From Halorarius halobius (GTDB lineage Archaea; Halobacteriota; Halobacteria; Halobacteriales; Haloarculaceae): a stretch of DNA of 64,000 nucleotides. Both the position numbers and the translations under genes were made by a program. Below the pieces are notes generated by a model. That model did no database searches. It was not told the DNA's origin and saw only the letters and a list, made by a program, of their open reading frames with translations. Shown here piece after piece: positions 17,552-25,914 of the stretch (position 1 is the stretch's first letter; every line of letters begins with the position of its first letter). The stretch is taken from contig NZ_CP101161.1 of NCBI RefSeq assembly GCF_024298865.1, positions 889,227-953,226 on the forward strand, read 5' to 3'.

Positions 17552-18814
17552 ATGGTCGCGCTGGACGACCCGGTGACCGTCGGTGGGGTCCGGGTCCCCA
17601 ACCGCCTCTACCGTGCGCCCCTGCTGGAGTGTGCCGGCACCGGCGAGGGGGCCGTCGACCGCCTCGTCTCGGAACTGGAACCCGCGGCGGCGTCGGGCGT
17701 CGGCCTCCTGTTTCAGGGCGCGAGCGTCGTCACGGCCGAGGGGGGCTGTGCCGTCCCGAACATGACCCGCGTGGCCGACCCCGCGTTCGTCGCGGAACTG
17801 TCGCGGCTCACCGGCGCGGTCCACGACCACGGCGGCCGGATATTCCTCCAGTTGGCCCACGGCGGCCTGCGGAGCCGGTCGCTGTGGCACCGGGGGTACG
17901 ACGGCCGACAGCTAGCCGTCTCGCGCCCCCCGGCGACGGTGCGGGCGCTCGACGCAGTCGGCCTGCTCGACCTCGACGCCGAGGTGCTGTCGACCGACGA
18001 GGTGGCCGACCTCGCCGAGCAGTTCGGGCGCGCCGCGGGCCAGGCCGTCGACGCGGGCTACGACGGTATCCACCTCTCGGGCGCGAACATGGGTATCGTC
18101 CAGCAGTTCCTCTCGCCGCAGTTCAACCGACGCGACGACGAGTACGCCGACGGGGTTCGCTTTCTCGAACGGATACACGACGCCGTCCGCGCCCACGCGG
18201 GAGACGTGCCGCTTCTGACGAAGGTGCCCGCCGAGACGGCCGCCCCGCCGTGGGTTCGCCGCCGGCTCTCGCGGGACGACGCGGTCGACGCCTGCGAGCG
18301 ACTGGCCGACTACGGCTACGACGCCCTCGTCCCGGTCGAGGTGTCGACGTTCTGGGACACGAGCATCGTCAGGGGGGCCTACCCCACGCGGGCGTGGGCA
18401 GACGACGGCCTCCGGGAGGGGTACCGCGAGGCGTGGGGCGGGTGGTGGCGAGTCGTCGCCGCGCTCAACCGGTGGCAGGCACGCCGGTTCACGCGAGAGC
18501 CGGGCTGGAACGCCGGCCTCTGCCGACAGGTCCGCGAGCGGGTCGAGGTGCCGGTGCTCTGTGAGGGCGGCATCCGGGAGCGGGACCACTGCGACCGCCT
18601 GCTCGGCGAGGCGTGTGCCCTCGTCGGGATGGCCCGGCCGTTCTACGCGGAACCCCGCCTCGGGAAGCGCCTGCTCGACGGCGGCGAGCGGGCGCTGTGT
18701 CGGTCCTGTAACAACTGCACGGTGCCGCAGGTGACGGGTGCCGAGGGACGGTGTCGAACGCCTGACGTGGTCCGGGAACGCGCCCGTCTGGAGCGGGACG
18801 GGGAGTACGATTAG
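17552..18814 (+). CDS. Old-yellow-enzyme-type NADH:flavin oxidoreductase
   Basis: A 420-residue TIM-barrel flavoprotein like OYE/2,4-dienoyl-CoA reductase N-terminal domains. Landmarks: VPNRLYRAPLLE, FLQLAHGG, GYDGIHLSGAN followed by QQFLSPQFNRR, and CEGGIRERDHCDRLL leading to LVGMARPFYAEP. The usual second active-site His/Asn pair appears altered (IHLSGAN). The C-terminus has Cys-x2-Cys-x2-Cys (CRSCNNC) followed by another Cys about 12 residues later, as in family members that bind a 4Fe-4S cluster. Convergent with the MaoC-type gene, overlapping it by 4 nt. Substrate unknown. Confidence 0.85.
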   Translation: MVALDDPVTVGGVRVPNRLYRAPLLECAGTGEGAVDRLVSELEPAAASGVGLLFQGASVVTAEGGCAVPNMTRVADPAFVAELSRLTGAVHDHGGRIFLQLAHGGLRSRSLWHRGYDGRQLAVSRPPATVRALDAVGLLDLDAEVLSTDEVADLAEQFGRAAGQAVDAGYDGIHLSGANMGIVQQFLSPQFNRRDDEYADGVRFLERIHDAVRAHAGDVPLLTKVPAETAAPPWVRRRLSRDDAVDACERLADYGYDALVPVEVSTFWDTSIVRGAYPTRAWADDGLREGYREAWGGWWRVVAALNRWQARRFTREPGWNAGLCRQVRERVEVPVLCEGGIRERDHCDRLLGEACALVGMARPFYAEPRLGKRLLDGGERALCRSCNNCTVPQVTGAEGRCRTPDVVRERARLERDGEYD

Positions 18815-19296
18815 TCGGGGAGGTCGTCGATGAGGACGACGGCCTCGCCGTCGATGGCGACGTTCTCCTCGCCGGCGACGGTGGTTCGGAGCCGGTAGCG
18901 GCCGCCGCCGACGTCCTCGACCACCTCGACGGTGGCGGTGACGCGGTCGCCCAGCCGGACCGGCGCCTGGAACTCTAGGTCCTGAGAGAGGTAGATGACG
19001 CCGCCCGGCAGGCGGGCGAGCGCGGCCGAAACGACCCCCGCCACGAGCGTCCCGTGGACGATGCGGCCCTCGAAGCGGGTCTCCTCGGCCCAGTCGGCGT
19101 CGAGGTGGATGGGGTTGGTGTCGCCCGACGCGAGCGCGAACCGCTCGACGTCGGCCTCGGTCAGCGTCTTCGAGAACCTGACCGAGTCACCGACCTCCAG
19201 CGGGTCGCCGGCGTCGAGGTCGACCTCCCACCCGGGGAGGGCACCGCCCGGTTCGGGACGGTCGGGGTCGTCGTCCCCTGTCGTGTGTGAACCCAT
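18811..19296 (-). CDS. MaoC/PhaJ-like enoyl-CoA hydratase
   Basis: A 161-residue hot-dog-fold protein. The hydratase-2 motif lies in LASGDTNPIHLDADWAEET followed by RIVHGTLVAG (catalytic Asp and His), which gives (R)-specific hydration of enoyl-CoA. The N-terminus (about 30 residues) is acidic and probably unstructured. It sits divergent from a PhaR-like gene; in Haloferax mediterranei, phaJ is part of the polyhydroxyalkanoate cluster, so this gene may feed (R)-3-hydroxyacyl-CoA to polymer synthesis. No PhaC or PhaE is visible here, so the polymer link is inferred. Confidence 0.75.
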   Translation of the reverse strand: MGSHTTGDDDPDRPEPGGALPGWEVDLDAGDPLEVGDSVRFSKTLTEADVERFALASGDTNPIHLDADWAEETRFEGRIVHGTLVAGVVSAALARLPGGVIYLSQDLEFQAPVRLGDRVTATVEVVEDVGGGRYRLRTTVAGEENVAIDGEAVVLIDDLPD

Positions 19297-19314
19297 GTGA
19301 CGCTGGTTTCAGCC

Positions 19315-19333
19315 GGCACGCTAAAAGCGTGCC
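19315..19333. promoter_or_regulatory. Inverted repeat over the MaoC/PhaJ-like promoter
   Basis: GGCACGC-TAAAA-GCGTGCC, a perfect 7-bp inverted repeat with a 5-bp loop, 19-37 nt before the hydratase ATG. On the minus strand the loop contains the TTTTA expected for the TATA region. A repressor could block this promoter by binding here; the regulator is not known. Confidence 0.5.
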
Positions 19334-19352
19334 GATTCGGCGGAGCTTGTAG

Positions 19353-19369
19353 TCACTGATTGCCAGTGA
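19353..19369. promoter_or_regulatory. Inverted repeat upstream of the PhaR-like gene
   Basis: TCACTG-ATTGC-CAGTGA, a perfect 6-bp inverted repeat in the divergent intergenic region, 59-75 nt before the ATG at 19428. A TATA-like GCTTAACTG lies about 28 nt before that ATG. The repeat may be the operator of the AbrB-type protein, which would then autoregulate; not shown. Confidence 0.45.
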
Positions 19370-19427
19370 ATGGTGTTCGATGGTTCTCATCACAACGCTT
19401 AACTGCCGACGACTGCTCTCTCAGGGC

Positions 19428-19733
19428 ATGAGCGACGAGAACGACACGCCGGCGTGGCCGAACCCGCTCCGGGCGTTCCAGCAGGCGACCGAACAGGCGA
19501 CCGAGCAGCAACAGCAGCTCCTTCAGGGGATGCTCGGCTCCGGTACGAACGCCATGGGGTCGCTGGGCGGCCAGCTCGGCGCGATGAGCCAGATGGCGAC
19601 GTTCAAGACCCGCGTCCAGAGCGGCGGCCGCATCTCCATCCCCGACGCGGAGCGCGAGGCGCTCGACATCGAGGAGGGGGACATCGTCCAGACGGTCGTC
19701 ATCCCGGTGAAGCGGAACCGCGACGACGACTGA
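19428..19733 (+). CDS. phaR: PhaR-like AbrB-family protein
   Basis: A 101-residue protein. Residues 25-60 are Gln-rich (TEQQQQLLQGM), suggesting a granule- or protein-contact helix. Residues 59-101 form a SpoVT/AbrB-type DNA-binding domain (VQSGGRISIPDAER then IEEGDIVQTVVIPVK). The arrangement matches the haloarchaeal PhaR regulators that bind polyhydroxyalkanoate granules and their own promoter. It lies next to a PhaJ-like hydratase, which fits, but no synthase or phasin adjoins it, so the assignment is tentative. Confidence 0.7.
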   Translation: MSDENDTPAWPNPLRAFQQATEQATEQQQQLLQGMLGSGTNAMGSLGGQLGAMSQMATFKTRVQSGGRISIPDAEREALDIEEGDIVQTVVIPVKRNRDDD

Positions 19734-19743
19734 CCCTTCTCCG

Positions 19744-19902
19744 CTACCGGTAGGCGTCGAGCGTCGGGGCGTCCGCTCGGGATATCGAGAGCCACGCGTC
19801 GTCCCGAGAGACGTCAGCGATGAGGAAACACCCGTCGTCGACGGATGCCATGACCTCACCATGCCCGACCGCGCTTCCGGTGACAGCGGAGTCCGGTGCC
19901 AT
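19744..19902 (-). CDS. Small conserved haloarchaeal protein (DUF7556-like, 52 aa)
   Basis: A 52-residue protein containing EVMASVDDGCFLIADVSRD then AWLSI and a C-terminal TLDAYR. The pattern resembles a small haloarchaeal family I know as DUF7556 (EVMASVD, FxIADV, AWLS), but the number comes from memory and should be checked. A strong TATA box lies 24-30 nt upstream. It is divergent from the peptide importer operon. Function unknown. Confidence 0.68.
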   Translation of the reverse strand: MAPDSAVTGSAVGHGEVMASVDDGCFLIADVSRDDAWLSISRADAPTLDAYR

Positions 19903-19925
19903 GCATGTGGATAGTTAACATGAAG

Positions 19926-19932
19926 TATATAA
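19926..19932 (-). promoter_or_regulatory. TATA box of the 52-aa gene
   Basis: TTATATA within TTTATATACTTC on the minus strand, 24-30 nt before the ATG at 19902. It shares TTATATACTTC with the box at 13986, giving two small genes with near-identical core promoters. Confidence 0.6.
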
Positions 19933-20202
19933 ACGTGACGAATTGACAGGCCGATTCGGGTGGGTGGACGCACCTGACAGGTGGAGCATACCGCCAGACG
20001 GCGACGTTCCTTGTTAATTATCCTCACAGTTACTGAAATCTCGTTTTCACCCACCGGCAGATATTTTCGTCAGAAATCGAAAGGGCACCGTGGACGTATG
20101 CAAGACAAAGGCGGGGAACAGTGCGGAAAACAGAGACTCCGAGGGATGTGGCGGAGTGACAACGGTAACTTTAACCACATCCGGTAAATACGGCAACCCG
20201 GA
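19933..20202. other. AT-richer intergenic region before the importer operon
   Basis: About 270 bp between the divergent 52-aa gene and the binding-protein gene, with lower GC than the surroundings. It contains CTTTAA at 20169-20174, 29-34 nt before the ATG at 20203, a likely promoter. A short open stretch starting at 20098 was considered but looks non-coding. No operator repeat was recognised. Confidence 0.5.
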
Positions 20203-22056
20203 ATGACAGACAGTAACAGCGTTTCACGACGTCGCTTCCTGCAGGCGACCGGTGGTGCGGCAGGTGCCGCGGCGCTCGCAGGATGTACCGGCGGTGACGG
20301 AACTCCGACCCCGTCCCCCACCGAGGACGACGGCGGTGACATGGAGGAGTCCCCCACCGCGACCGAGACGGAAAGCGAGATAAACAAGGGCGGCCAGCTG
20401 GAGCTGATCAACTCCACGATCACGACGTTCGACCCCATCAAGGCCACGGACACGGCCTCCGGGCGGGTCATCCAGCAGGTGTTCGACGCCCTGATGAACT
20501 ACCCGAACGGTCAGACGGGGGTCGTAAAGCAGCTCGCCGACTCCTACGAGACGAACGACGACTTCACGACGTACACGTTCACCCTCAAGGACGCGACGTT
20601 CCACAACGGTGACAGCGTTACTGCGTCCGACTTCGTCTACTCGTGGGAGCGGCTCGCCGCCTCCGACAACTCGAACCGGGCGTACTTCATCCTCGACTCG
20701 ATGGGCGTCCAGCACGAGACGACCGAGGAGGGGACCTACGAGTCCGGCACGCTCGCCATCAACGCGGTCGACGACAGCACCCTCGAGATCAACCTCGAGC
20801 AGGCGTTCGCGTCGACGCTGTCGATGCTGGCGTACACCTCCTTCGCCGCGCTGCCGGAGGGCATCGTCGGCGACATCCAGGGGTACGACGGCGAGATGGA
20901 GTATCAGGAGTTCGCCACGTCGAACCCCATCGGCGCGGGGCCGTTCACGTTCGACGTCTGGAACCAGGGCGAGGGCGCTCGCGTCACCCGGTACGACGAC
21001 TACCACATGGAGCCGGCGTACCTCGACTCCGTCCACTGGGCGGTCATCGAGGACCCGAACGCCTCCTACCAGTACGTCCAGAACAAGAACGCCGACAAGT
21101 TCGGCATCCCGACCTCGAAGTACGACCCGGGGAAGGTCACCATCGAGCGCACGGACGACATCGGCCGGAAGATCGGTACCTACGGCCCGCTCCAGAACGG
21201 CGAGACCGTCTCGTACGCCCGCGTGCCCGAGGTGTCGACGTACTACTTCGCGTTCAACACCCAGAACGTGCCGAAGCCGGTTCGGCAGGCGGTCGCGTAC
21301 GCGACGAACCAGCAGGAGTTCGCCAACCAGGTGTTCAAGGGCCGCGTCGCCCCCGGCTACCACCTGACTCCGCCGCTCATCTACCCCGGCGGCGGTAACG
21401 CGTACACCGAGCACGCCGAGAGCAGCTACCCCTACGGCTACAACCAGGTCCAGCTGGACCAGGCGAAGCAGGTCATGGAGGACGCCGGCTACGGGCCGGA
21501 CAACCAGTTCGAGATGACGTTCACGCACTACGTGAGCGACACCTGGAACCAGATGGCCCAGATTCTCCGCGACCGGCTCGGCGCCGCCCACATCCAGATG
21601 AGCATCGAGCAGGCGGAGTTCTCGACGCTCCTCCAGCGCGGCCGGAACGGCAACCTCGAGGCGTACACCCTCGGGTGGATCGCCGACTGGCCCGCGCCGG
21701 ACAACTTCCTCCAGCTCATCTACCCGCCGCGGACGGACACGTCCTCGTCGGGCCCGCTGACGTACACGAACTGGGACGACGTCGACAGTCAGGCCAAGAC
21801 CAACGCCAAGGAGGCGTTCGAGACGGTTCTCAACAACCGTCAGCCGACCGAGTCGGCCCAGGAGACGCGCAACGAGGCGTACGTCACCATGGAGGAGGCC
21901 AACTGGGAGGACGTCATCCTCGTCAACACCTTCCACGGCGTCGGTGAGCCGATGCACTACGACTGGACGCACATCCCGCTGCACGGCGCGATGGGCCCCA
22001 GCCGCATGATGCACCACCGCACCTGGAAGGACGCCGACGCGCCGACCAACAACTAA
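20203..22056 (+). CDS. ABC transporter substrate-binding protein (SBP_bac_5, oligopeptide/nickel type)
   Basis: A 617-residue extracytoplasmic binding protein with a Tat-type leader (SRRRFLQATGG) and lipobox LAGC around residue 27. A Thr/Ser/Pro/Glu-rich linker follows. The mature part has the family-5 pattern: a first domain with FTLKDATFHNGDSVTASDFVYSWERL, GAGPFTFDVWNQG and a C-terminal domain with GWIADWPAPDNF. It begins a five-component importer transcribed downstream, presumably for peptides; nickel or other solutes remain possible. About 155 bp separate it from the permease genes, which fits a processed operon with excess binding protein. Confidence 0.9.
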   Translation: MTDSNSVSRRRFLQATGGAAGAAALAGCTGGDGTPTPSPTEDDGGDMEESPTATETESEINKGGQLELINSTITTFDPIKATDTASGRVIQQVFDALMNYPNGQTGVVKQLADSYETNDDFTTYTFTLKDATFHNGDSVTASDFVYSWERLAASDNSNRAYFILDSMGVQHETTEEGTYESGTLAINAVDDSTLEINLEQAFASTLSMLAYTSFAALPEGIVGDIQGYDGEMEYQEFATSNPIGAGPFTFDVWNQGEGARVTRYDDYHMEPAYLDSVHWAVIEDPNASYQYVQNKNADKFGIPTSKYDPGKVTIERTDDIGRKIGTYGPLQNGETVSYARVPEVSTYYFAFNTQNVPKPVRQAVAYATNQQEFANQVFKGRVAPGYHLTPPLIYPGGGNAYTEHAESSYPYGYNQVQLDQAKQVMEDAGYGPDNQFEMTFTHYVSDTWNQMAQILRDRLGAAHIQMSIEQAEFSTLLQRGRNGNLEAYTLGWIADWPAPDNFLQLIYPPRTDTSSSGPLTYTNWDDVDSQAKTNAKEAFETVLNNRQPTESAQETRNEAYVTMEEANWEDVILVNTFHGVGEPMHYDWTHIPLHGAMGPSRMMHHRTWKDADAPTNN

Positions 22057-22080
22057 TCGGCCGCCTCATACGGTCGAGAC

Positions 22081-22090
22081 CCATATTTTT
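22081..22090 (+). terminator. T-rich stretch after the binding-protein gene
   Basis: CCATATTTTT, about 25 nt after the binding-protein stop. T-runs end archaeal transcripts, so partial termination here would explain a higher level of binding protein than of permease. No hairpin is needed. Weak evidence. Confidence 0.3.
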
Positions 22091-22176
22091 CGCACCGCCG
22101 CCACGAACGAGCGGGGGGCGAGAGAACGAAAGAGATAATTGCCGTAAACAGCAATCAAGCAGTAGCCGTATTAATA

Positions 22177-22215
22177 ATGAGTGACCTCGACACACAGGGA
22201 GGTGAGCACCTGTGA
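22177..22215 (+). CDS. Possible 12-codon leader peptide before the permease gene
   Basis: ATG at 22177, then 11 further codons (MSDLDTQGGEHL) and TGA at 22213-22215, which overlaps the GTG start of the permease gene by several bases. It may couple translation of the permease to that of a leader, or may be chance. Only 12 residues, so evidence is weak. Confidence 0.25.
   Translation: MSDLDTQGGEHL
22198..22205 (+). promoter_or_regulatory. Strong Shine-Dalgarno before the GTG start of the permease gene
   Basis: GGAGGTGA, a complete complement to the 16S rRNA 3' end, followed by a 6-nt spacer and GTG at 22212. Perfect sites like this are uncommon in haloarchaeal genes, many of which are leaderless; it decides the GTG start and shows that this message is translated internally in an operon. 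Confidence 0.75.
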
Positions 22216-23312
22216 GCCGGTGGAGCTACTTCGTCCGGCGGGTACTCCTCGCGATACCCATCCTGGTGTTCTCGACCTCCATCACTTTCCTAATCATTCG
22301 GGCGGGCCCTATCGACCCCGTGTACGCGATTCTCGGGCAGAGCCCCGACCCGCAACAGTACCACGAAATCGCCACCTCCATCGGCATCGAGAAGGTCGGT
22401 CCGGCGTCGGCATGCGCCGAACCGCCGTGTTACGTCTCGGTGCCGCTCTGGCAGCAGTACGTCGACTTCATCACGGACCTGTTCACCCTCGATTTGGGCA
22501 CGTCGTGGGTCATCAGTCCGTCCACGTCGGTGTACGAGGTGATGGCCTCCCGAGCACCCAAGACCATCTGGCTCGGCTTCTGGTCGGTGCTGGTGGCGCT
22601 GTTCATCGGCATCCCGCTCGGCTTCTACGCCGGGCTGAACCCGAACACGCTGTCGGACTACTCGGCGTCGTTCGGCGGCATCGTCTGGCGTGCCATGCCG
22701 AACTTCTGGCTGGCCGTCATCCTGTCGGGCGTGCTCACGCAGTCGGAGAACCTGTTCGGCTTCGCGTGGGAAGGGTTCCTCGTGCAGACGCCGGGCGTCA
22801 TCGGCGCTCCCGACCTGAACACCATCTACCAGCCGCTGGAGAACGGGGTCTCCGTGAGCGCGCTCCAAGCGTCGCTGATGAACCTGTTTGCCGCCATCAA
22901 GTACATCCTCCCGGCGGCGCTCGTGTTGGGTTCCTCGTCGATGGGCAACGAGATGCGTATCGGCCGGACCGCAGTGCTGGAGACCATCAACTCCAACTAC
23001 GTGGAGACGGCGAAGGCGAAGGGGCTCGGCCCCCGGACCATCGTCTGGAAGCACGTGTTCCGGAACGCGCTCATCCCGCTGGTCCCCATCATCACGGGCG
23101 AGGCGTTCCTGCTCATCGGCGGGAGCGTCCTCGTCGAGAGCGTCTTCGGCATCAACGGCATCGGCAAGCTGTTCTTCGACAGCGTCACCTCGGGTGACCT
23201 CCCGCTTGCGGGCGGGCTCATCTTCATCTTCATCCTGCTGACGCTGTCGCTGAACATCATCCAGGACCTGCTGTACACGCTCATCGACCCGCGTGTGGGG
23301 TACGAAGACTGA
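22212..23312 (+). CDS. dppB: ABC importer permease, DppB-like
   Basis: A 366-residue membrane permease beginning with GTG (MSRWSYFVRRVLLAIP). The N-terminal helix, the periplasmic region with a Cys pair (ASACAEPPCYV) and about six transmembrane segments match DppB/OppB. The cytoplasmic EAA-like loop is ETAKAKGLGPRTIVWKHVFRN with the following ALIPLVPIITG. It pairs with the DppC-like permease downstream (2 nt gap) and with two ATPases. Start chosen by a perfect Shine-Dalgarno. Confidence 0.92.
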   Translation: MSRWSYFVRRVLLAIPILVFSTSITFLIIRAGPIDPVYAILGQSPDPQQYHEIATSIGIEKVGPASACAEPPCYVSVPLWQQYVDFITDLFTLDLGTSWVISPSTSVYEVMASRAPKTIWLGFWSVLVALFIGIPLGFYAGLNPNTLSDYSASFGGIVWRAMPNFWLAVILSGVLTQSENLFGFAWEGFLVQTPGVIGAPDLNTIYQPLENGVSVSALQASLMNLFAAIKYILPAALVLGSSSMGNEMRIGRTAVLETINSNYVETAKAKGLGPRTIVWKHVFRNALIPLVPIITGEAFLLIGGSVLVESVFGINGIGKLFFDSVTSGDLPLAGGLIFIFILLTLSLNIIQDLLYTLIDPRVGYED

Positions 23313-23314
23313 CA

Positions 23315-24823
23315 ATGAGTAGAGTATCAGACGACACCGAGGAAGTACCGCTCCGACAACGAATCGCCGAGAACCCGCGGCCCGCGCTGATATGGTTCGC
23401 CGGGTTCGCCGTGCTGTTCGTGCTGGAGGCGGGCGCGATGTTCCAGTTCGTCGGCGAGGTCGCACGGGCACTCGTCAGCGCCATCCCGGGTCTCAGCTTC
23501 GACCTCTCCGGGTTCGTCGCCTTCGCCGAGCAGATTCCGACGCTGCTGTCCCGTGACGTCATCCCCAACCAGGGGTACGACGTCAACGGCGTCGACCGGC
23601 TCATCGAGACGCAGACCGGCGACACGAACTACGTGTTCAACGGGCCGTGGGAGGGCACCTTCCTCGACCTCTCGCCGAAGTACGCCTGGCTCATCCGGGT
23701 CGTGCTCATCTTCGCGTACTCGTTCGCGTTCGCCTACTGGATGCTCCGGGGCTACTTCGTGTTCCGGGAGCACTACCGCTACGCCGACTGGACGCCGCGT
23801 GACGACGTGGTCAACCGACTGCGCCGCCACCGCTGGGGCCAGTTCGGCTTCGTCATCGTGTTCATGTTCCTGACGCTGGCCATCTTCGCGCCGGCGCTCG
23901 GGCCGACCACCGTCGAGCAGAACATCCGTAGCCCCTACGAGCACCAGGTCACGTACTTCAACGAGGACGTGGGGGAGGTCCAGGAGATATCCGTCGGGTC
24001 GGCGAACCTCGCGGCCGCCTCGAACGGCGCCGGCGGCCAGAACACCGGCCCGTGGCAGTACGACCAGTACTCGCGGTTCCATCCGTTCGGGACGTTGCCC
24101 ACACCAGGGAAGGACCTCTTTACCTTCATGGCGGCGGGGTCACGCACCTCGCTGTTCATCGGGCTGACGGCTATCGGCATCAGCGGCTTCTTCGCTACCG
24201 CGTTCGGCCTGCTGACGGCCTACTACAAGGGCCTCGTGGACCTCGCGGTGGTCGTGGCGGGTGACTCCATCATGACGATTCCGCAGTTGCTGTTGCTCAT
24301 CCTCGTGTCGGTGGTGTTCTCCAACCACTGGCTGTCGAACATCTACAACGGGGGGTTGCTAATCGCGTTGATATTCGGGTTCACGGGCTGGCCGTTCCTG
24401 TGGCGGTCGGTGCGTGGCCCGGCGTTCCAGGTGTCCGAACAGGAGTGGGTCGACGCGGCCCGCTCGTACGGACAGCGCGCGAGCGCGACGATGCGCAAGC
24501 ACATGCTCCCGTACATCGTCGGCTACCTGCTCATCTACGGGTCGATGACCATCGGCGGCATCATCATCGGCACGTCGGCGCTGTCGTTCCTGGGGCTGGG
24601 GGTCAACGCCCCCACCCCCGAGTGGGGCCGCGCCATCGACATGGGCCAGGGGTACGTCGCCACCCAGTCGTGGCACATCAGCTTCATCCCCGGCATCCTC
24701 ATCGTGCTGGTCGTCACCGCATTCAACGCGATGGGCGACGGCATCCGCGACGCCATCGACCCGCAGTCCGAGGGCGGCGAAGCCGGTAGCGAGGTCGCCG
24801 CCGCCGGGGGTGGTGGCGGATGA
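23315..24823 (+). CDS. dppC: ABC importer permease, DppC-like, with long N-terminal extension
   Basis: A 502-residue protein, against roughly 300 in the usual family. The family part starts near residue 165 (NRLRRHRWGQFGFVIVF) and has the periplasmic loop, SRTSLFIGLTAIGISG, the EAA loop DAARSYGQRASATMRKHML and LPYIVGYLLIY. The first 160 residues add two or three hydrophobic segments and a soluble stretch (SRDVIPNQGYDVNGVDRL), unlike bacterial DppC. Its start lies 2 nt after the dppB stop and the stop overlaps the dppD start by 4 nt. Confidence 0.9.
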   Translation: MSRVSDDTEEVPLRQRIAENPRPALIWFAGFAVLFVLEAGAMFQFVGEVARALVSAIPGLSFDLSGFVAFAEQIPTLLSRDVIPNQGYDVNGVDRLIETQTGDTNYVFNGPWEGTFLDLSPKYAWLIRVVLIFAYSFAFAYWMLRGYFVFREHYRYADWTPRDDVVNRLRRHRWGQFGFVIVFMFLTLAIFAPALGPTTVEQNIRSPYEHQVTYFNEDVGEVQEISVGSANLAAASNGAGGQNTGPWQYDQYSRFHPFGTLPTPGKDLFTFMAAGSRTSLFIGLTAIGISGFFATAFGLLTAYYKGLVDLAVVVAGDSIMTIPQLLLLILVSVVFSNHWLSNIYNGGLLIALIFGFTGWPFLWRSVRGPAFQVSEQEWVDAARSYGQRASATMRKHMLPYIVGYLLIYGSMTIGGIIIGTSALSFLGLGVNAPTPEWGRAIDMGQGYVATQSWHISFIPGILIVLVVTAFNAMGDGIRDAIDPQSEGGEAGSEVAAAGGGGG

Positions 24824-25914
24824 GCATGGAAGCGCCCGAACGCGAGACCGACGAACAGCCCGTGTTGCAGGTCGAGAACCTGCAGACGGCGTTCTTCACC
24901 GACAAGGAGGTCATCCGCGCGGTCGACGGCATCTCCTTCGACATCCGCGAGGGCGAGACCGTCGGCATCGTCGGCGAGTCCGGTTCCGGGAAGTCGGTGA
25001 CGGCCCGCTCCATCATGGGGCTGGTCGACACCCCCGGCCGCATCCTCGACGGCTCCTCCATCGAGTTCAAGGGCGAACAGCTGGTCGGCAAGGCGGAGCG
25101 CGACTACCGCCAGCTCCGGGGTTCGGGCATCGCCATGATATTCCAGGACCCGCTCACCTCCCTCAACCCCGTCTACACGGTCGGGAACCAGATAAAGGAG
25201 GCCCTGCGGCTCCACCAGGGGCTGACCGGGAAGGACGCCACCGACCGCGCAGTCGAACTGCTGGAGGCGGTGTCCATCCCGGACGCCCAGCGGCGCGTCA
25301 CCGAGTACCCCCACCAGTTCTCCGGTGGGATGCGCCAGCGGGCGGTCATCGCCATGGCGCTGGCCTGCGACCCGGAACTGCTCATCTGTGACGAGCCGAC
25401 GACGGCGCTCGACGTCACCATCCAGGCACAGATTCTCGAGTTGCTCCAGGACCTCCAGGAGGAGCGCGGGCTCTCCATCATGTTCATCACCCACGACATG
25501 GGTGTCATCGCGGAGATTTCCGACCGCGTGAACGTGATGTACGCGGGCGAGATGATAGAGAAGGCGCCCGTCGAGGAGCTGTTCGACAACCCCAAGCATC
25601 CGTACACGCAGGGGCTACTCCAGTCCATTCCCGGCCGGCATCCGGGCGAGGACCGGCTCCGAACCATCGAGGGCGACGTGCCGACGCCGAACGAGCCGGC
25701 GGAGTACTGCCGGTTCGCGCCGCGGTGTCCGGAGGCGTTCGACGCCTGCGATGCGGTCCATCCCGTCAACGTGAGCGTGGGTGAGGAGGCGGACGACCAC
25801 ACCGCCGCCTGCCTGCTGTACCCCGACGAGATGAGCCGCGAAGACGCCGTGGAGACGCACCGTGCACGCGACGCCACGTCGCAGTTGACCGATCCGACGG
25901 AGGGTAGTGAATGA
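24820..25914 (+). CDS. dppD: ABC importer ATP-binding protein, DppD-like
   Basis: A 364-residue ATPase. Walker A GESGSGKS is at about 52-59, the Q-loop is [19 protein letters not shown], the signature is [15 protein letters not shown], and Walker [14 protein letters not shown]. The C-terminal oligopeptide-transporter extension contains the [14 protein letters not shown] cysteine cluster, typical of OppD/DppD. It starts within the end of dppC (ATGA overlap) and its own stop overlaps the start of dppF by 4 nt. Confidence 0.93.
   Translation: MSMEAPERETDEQPVLQVENLQTAFFTDKEVIRAVDGISFDIREGETVGIVGESGSGKSVTARSIMGLVDTPGRILDGSSIEFKGEQLVGKAERDYRQLRGSGIAMIFQDPLTSLNPVYTVGNQIKEALRLHQGLTGKDATDRAVELLEAVSIPDAQRRVTEYPHQFSGGMRQRAVIAMALACDPELLICDEPTTALDVTIQAQILELLQDLQEERGLSIMFITHDMGVIAEISDRVNVMYAGEMIEKAPVEELFDNPKHPYTQGLLQSIPGRHPGEDRLRTIEGDVPTPNEPAEYCRFAPRCPEAFDACDAVHPVNVSVGEEADDHTAACLLYPDEMSREDAVETHRARDATSQLTDPTEGSE

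Noticed and set aside
20098-20187. Short open stretch starting MQDKGGEQ before the binding-protein gene
   Set aside because: In the AT-richer intergenic region, with non-acidic composition and no family pattern; it overlaps the promoter zone.
20224-22017. A 597-codon minus-strand frame across the binding-protein gene
   Set aside because: Antisense shadow caused by high GC; the plus-strand product has leader, lipobox and family motifs.
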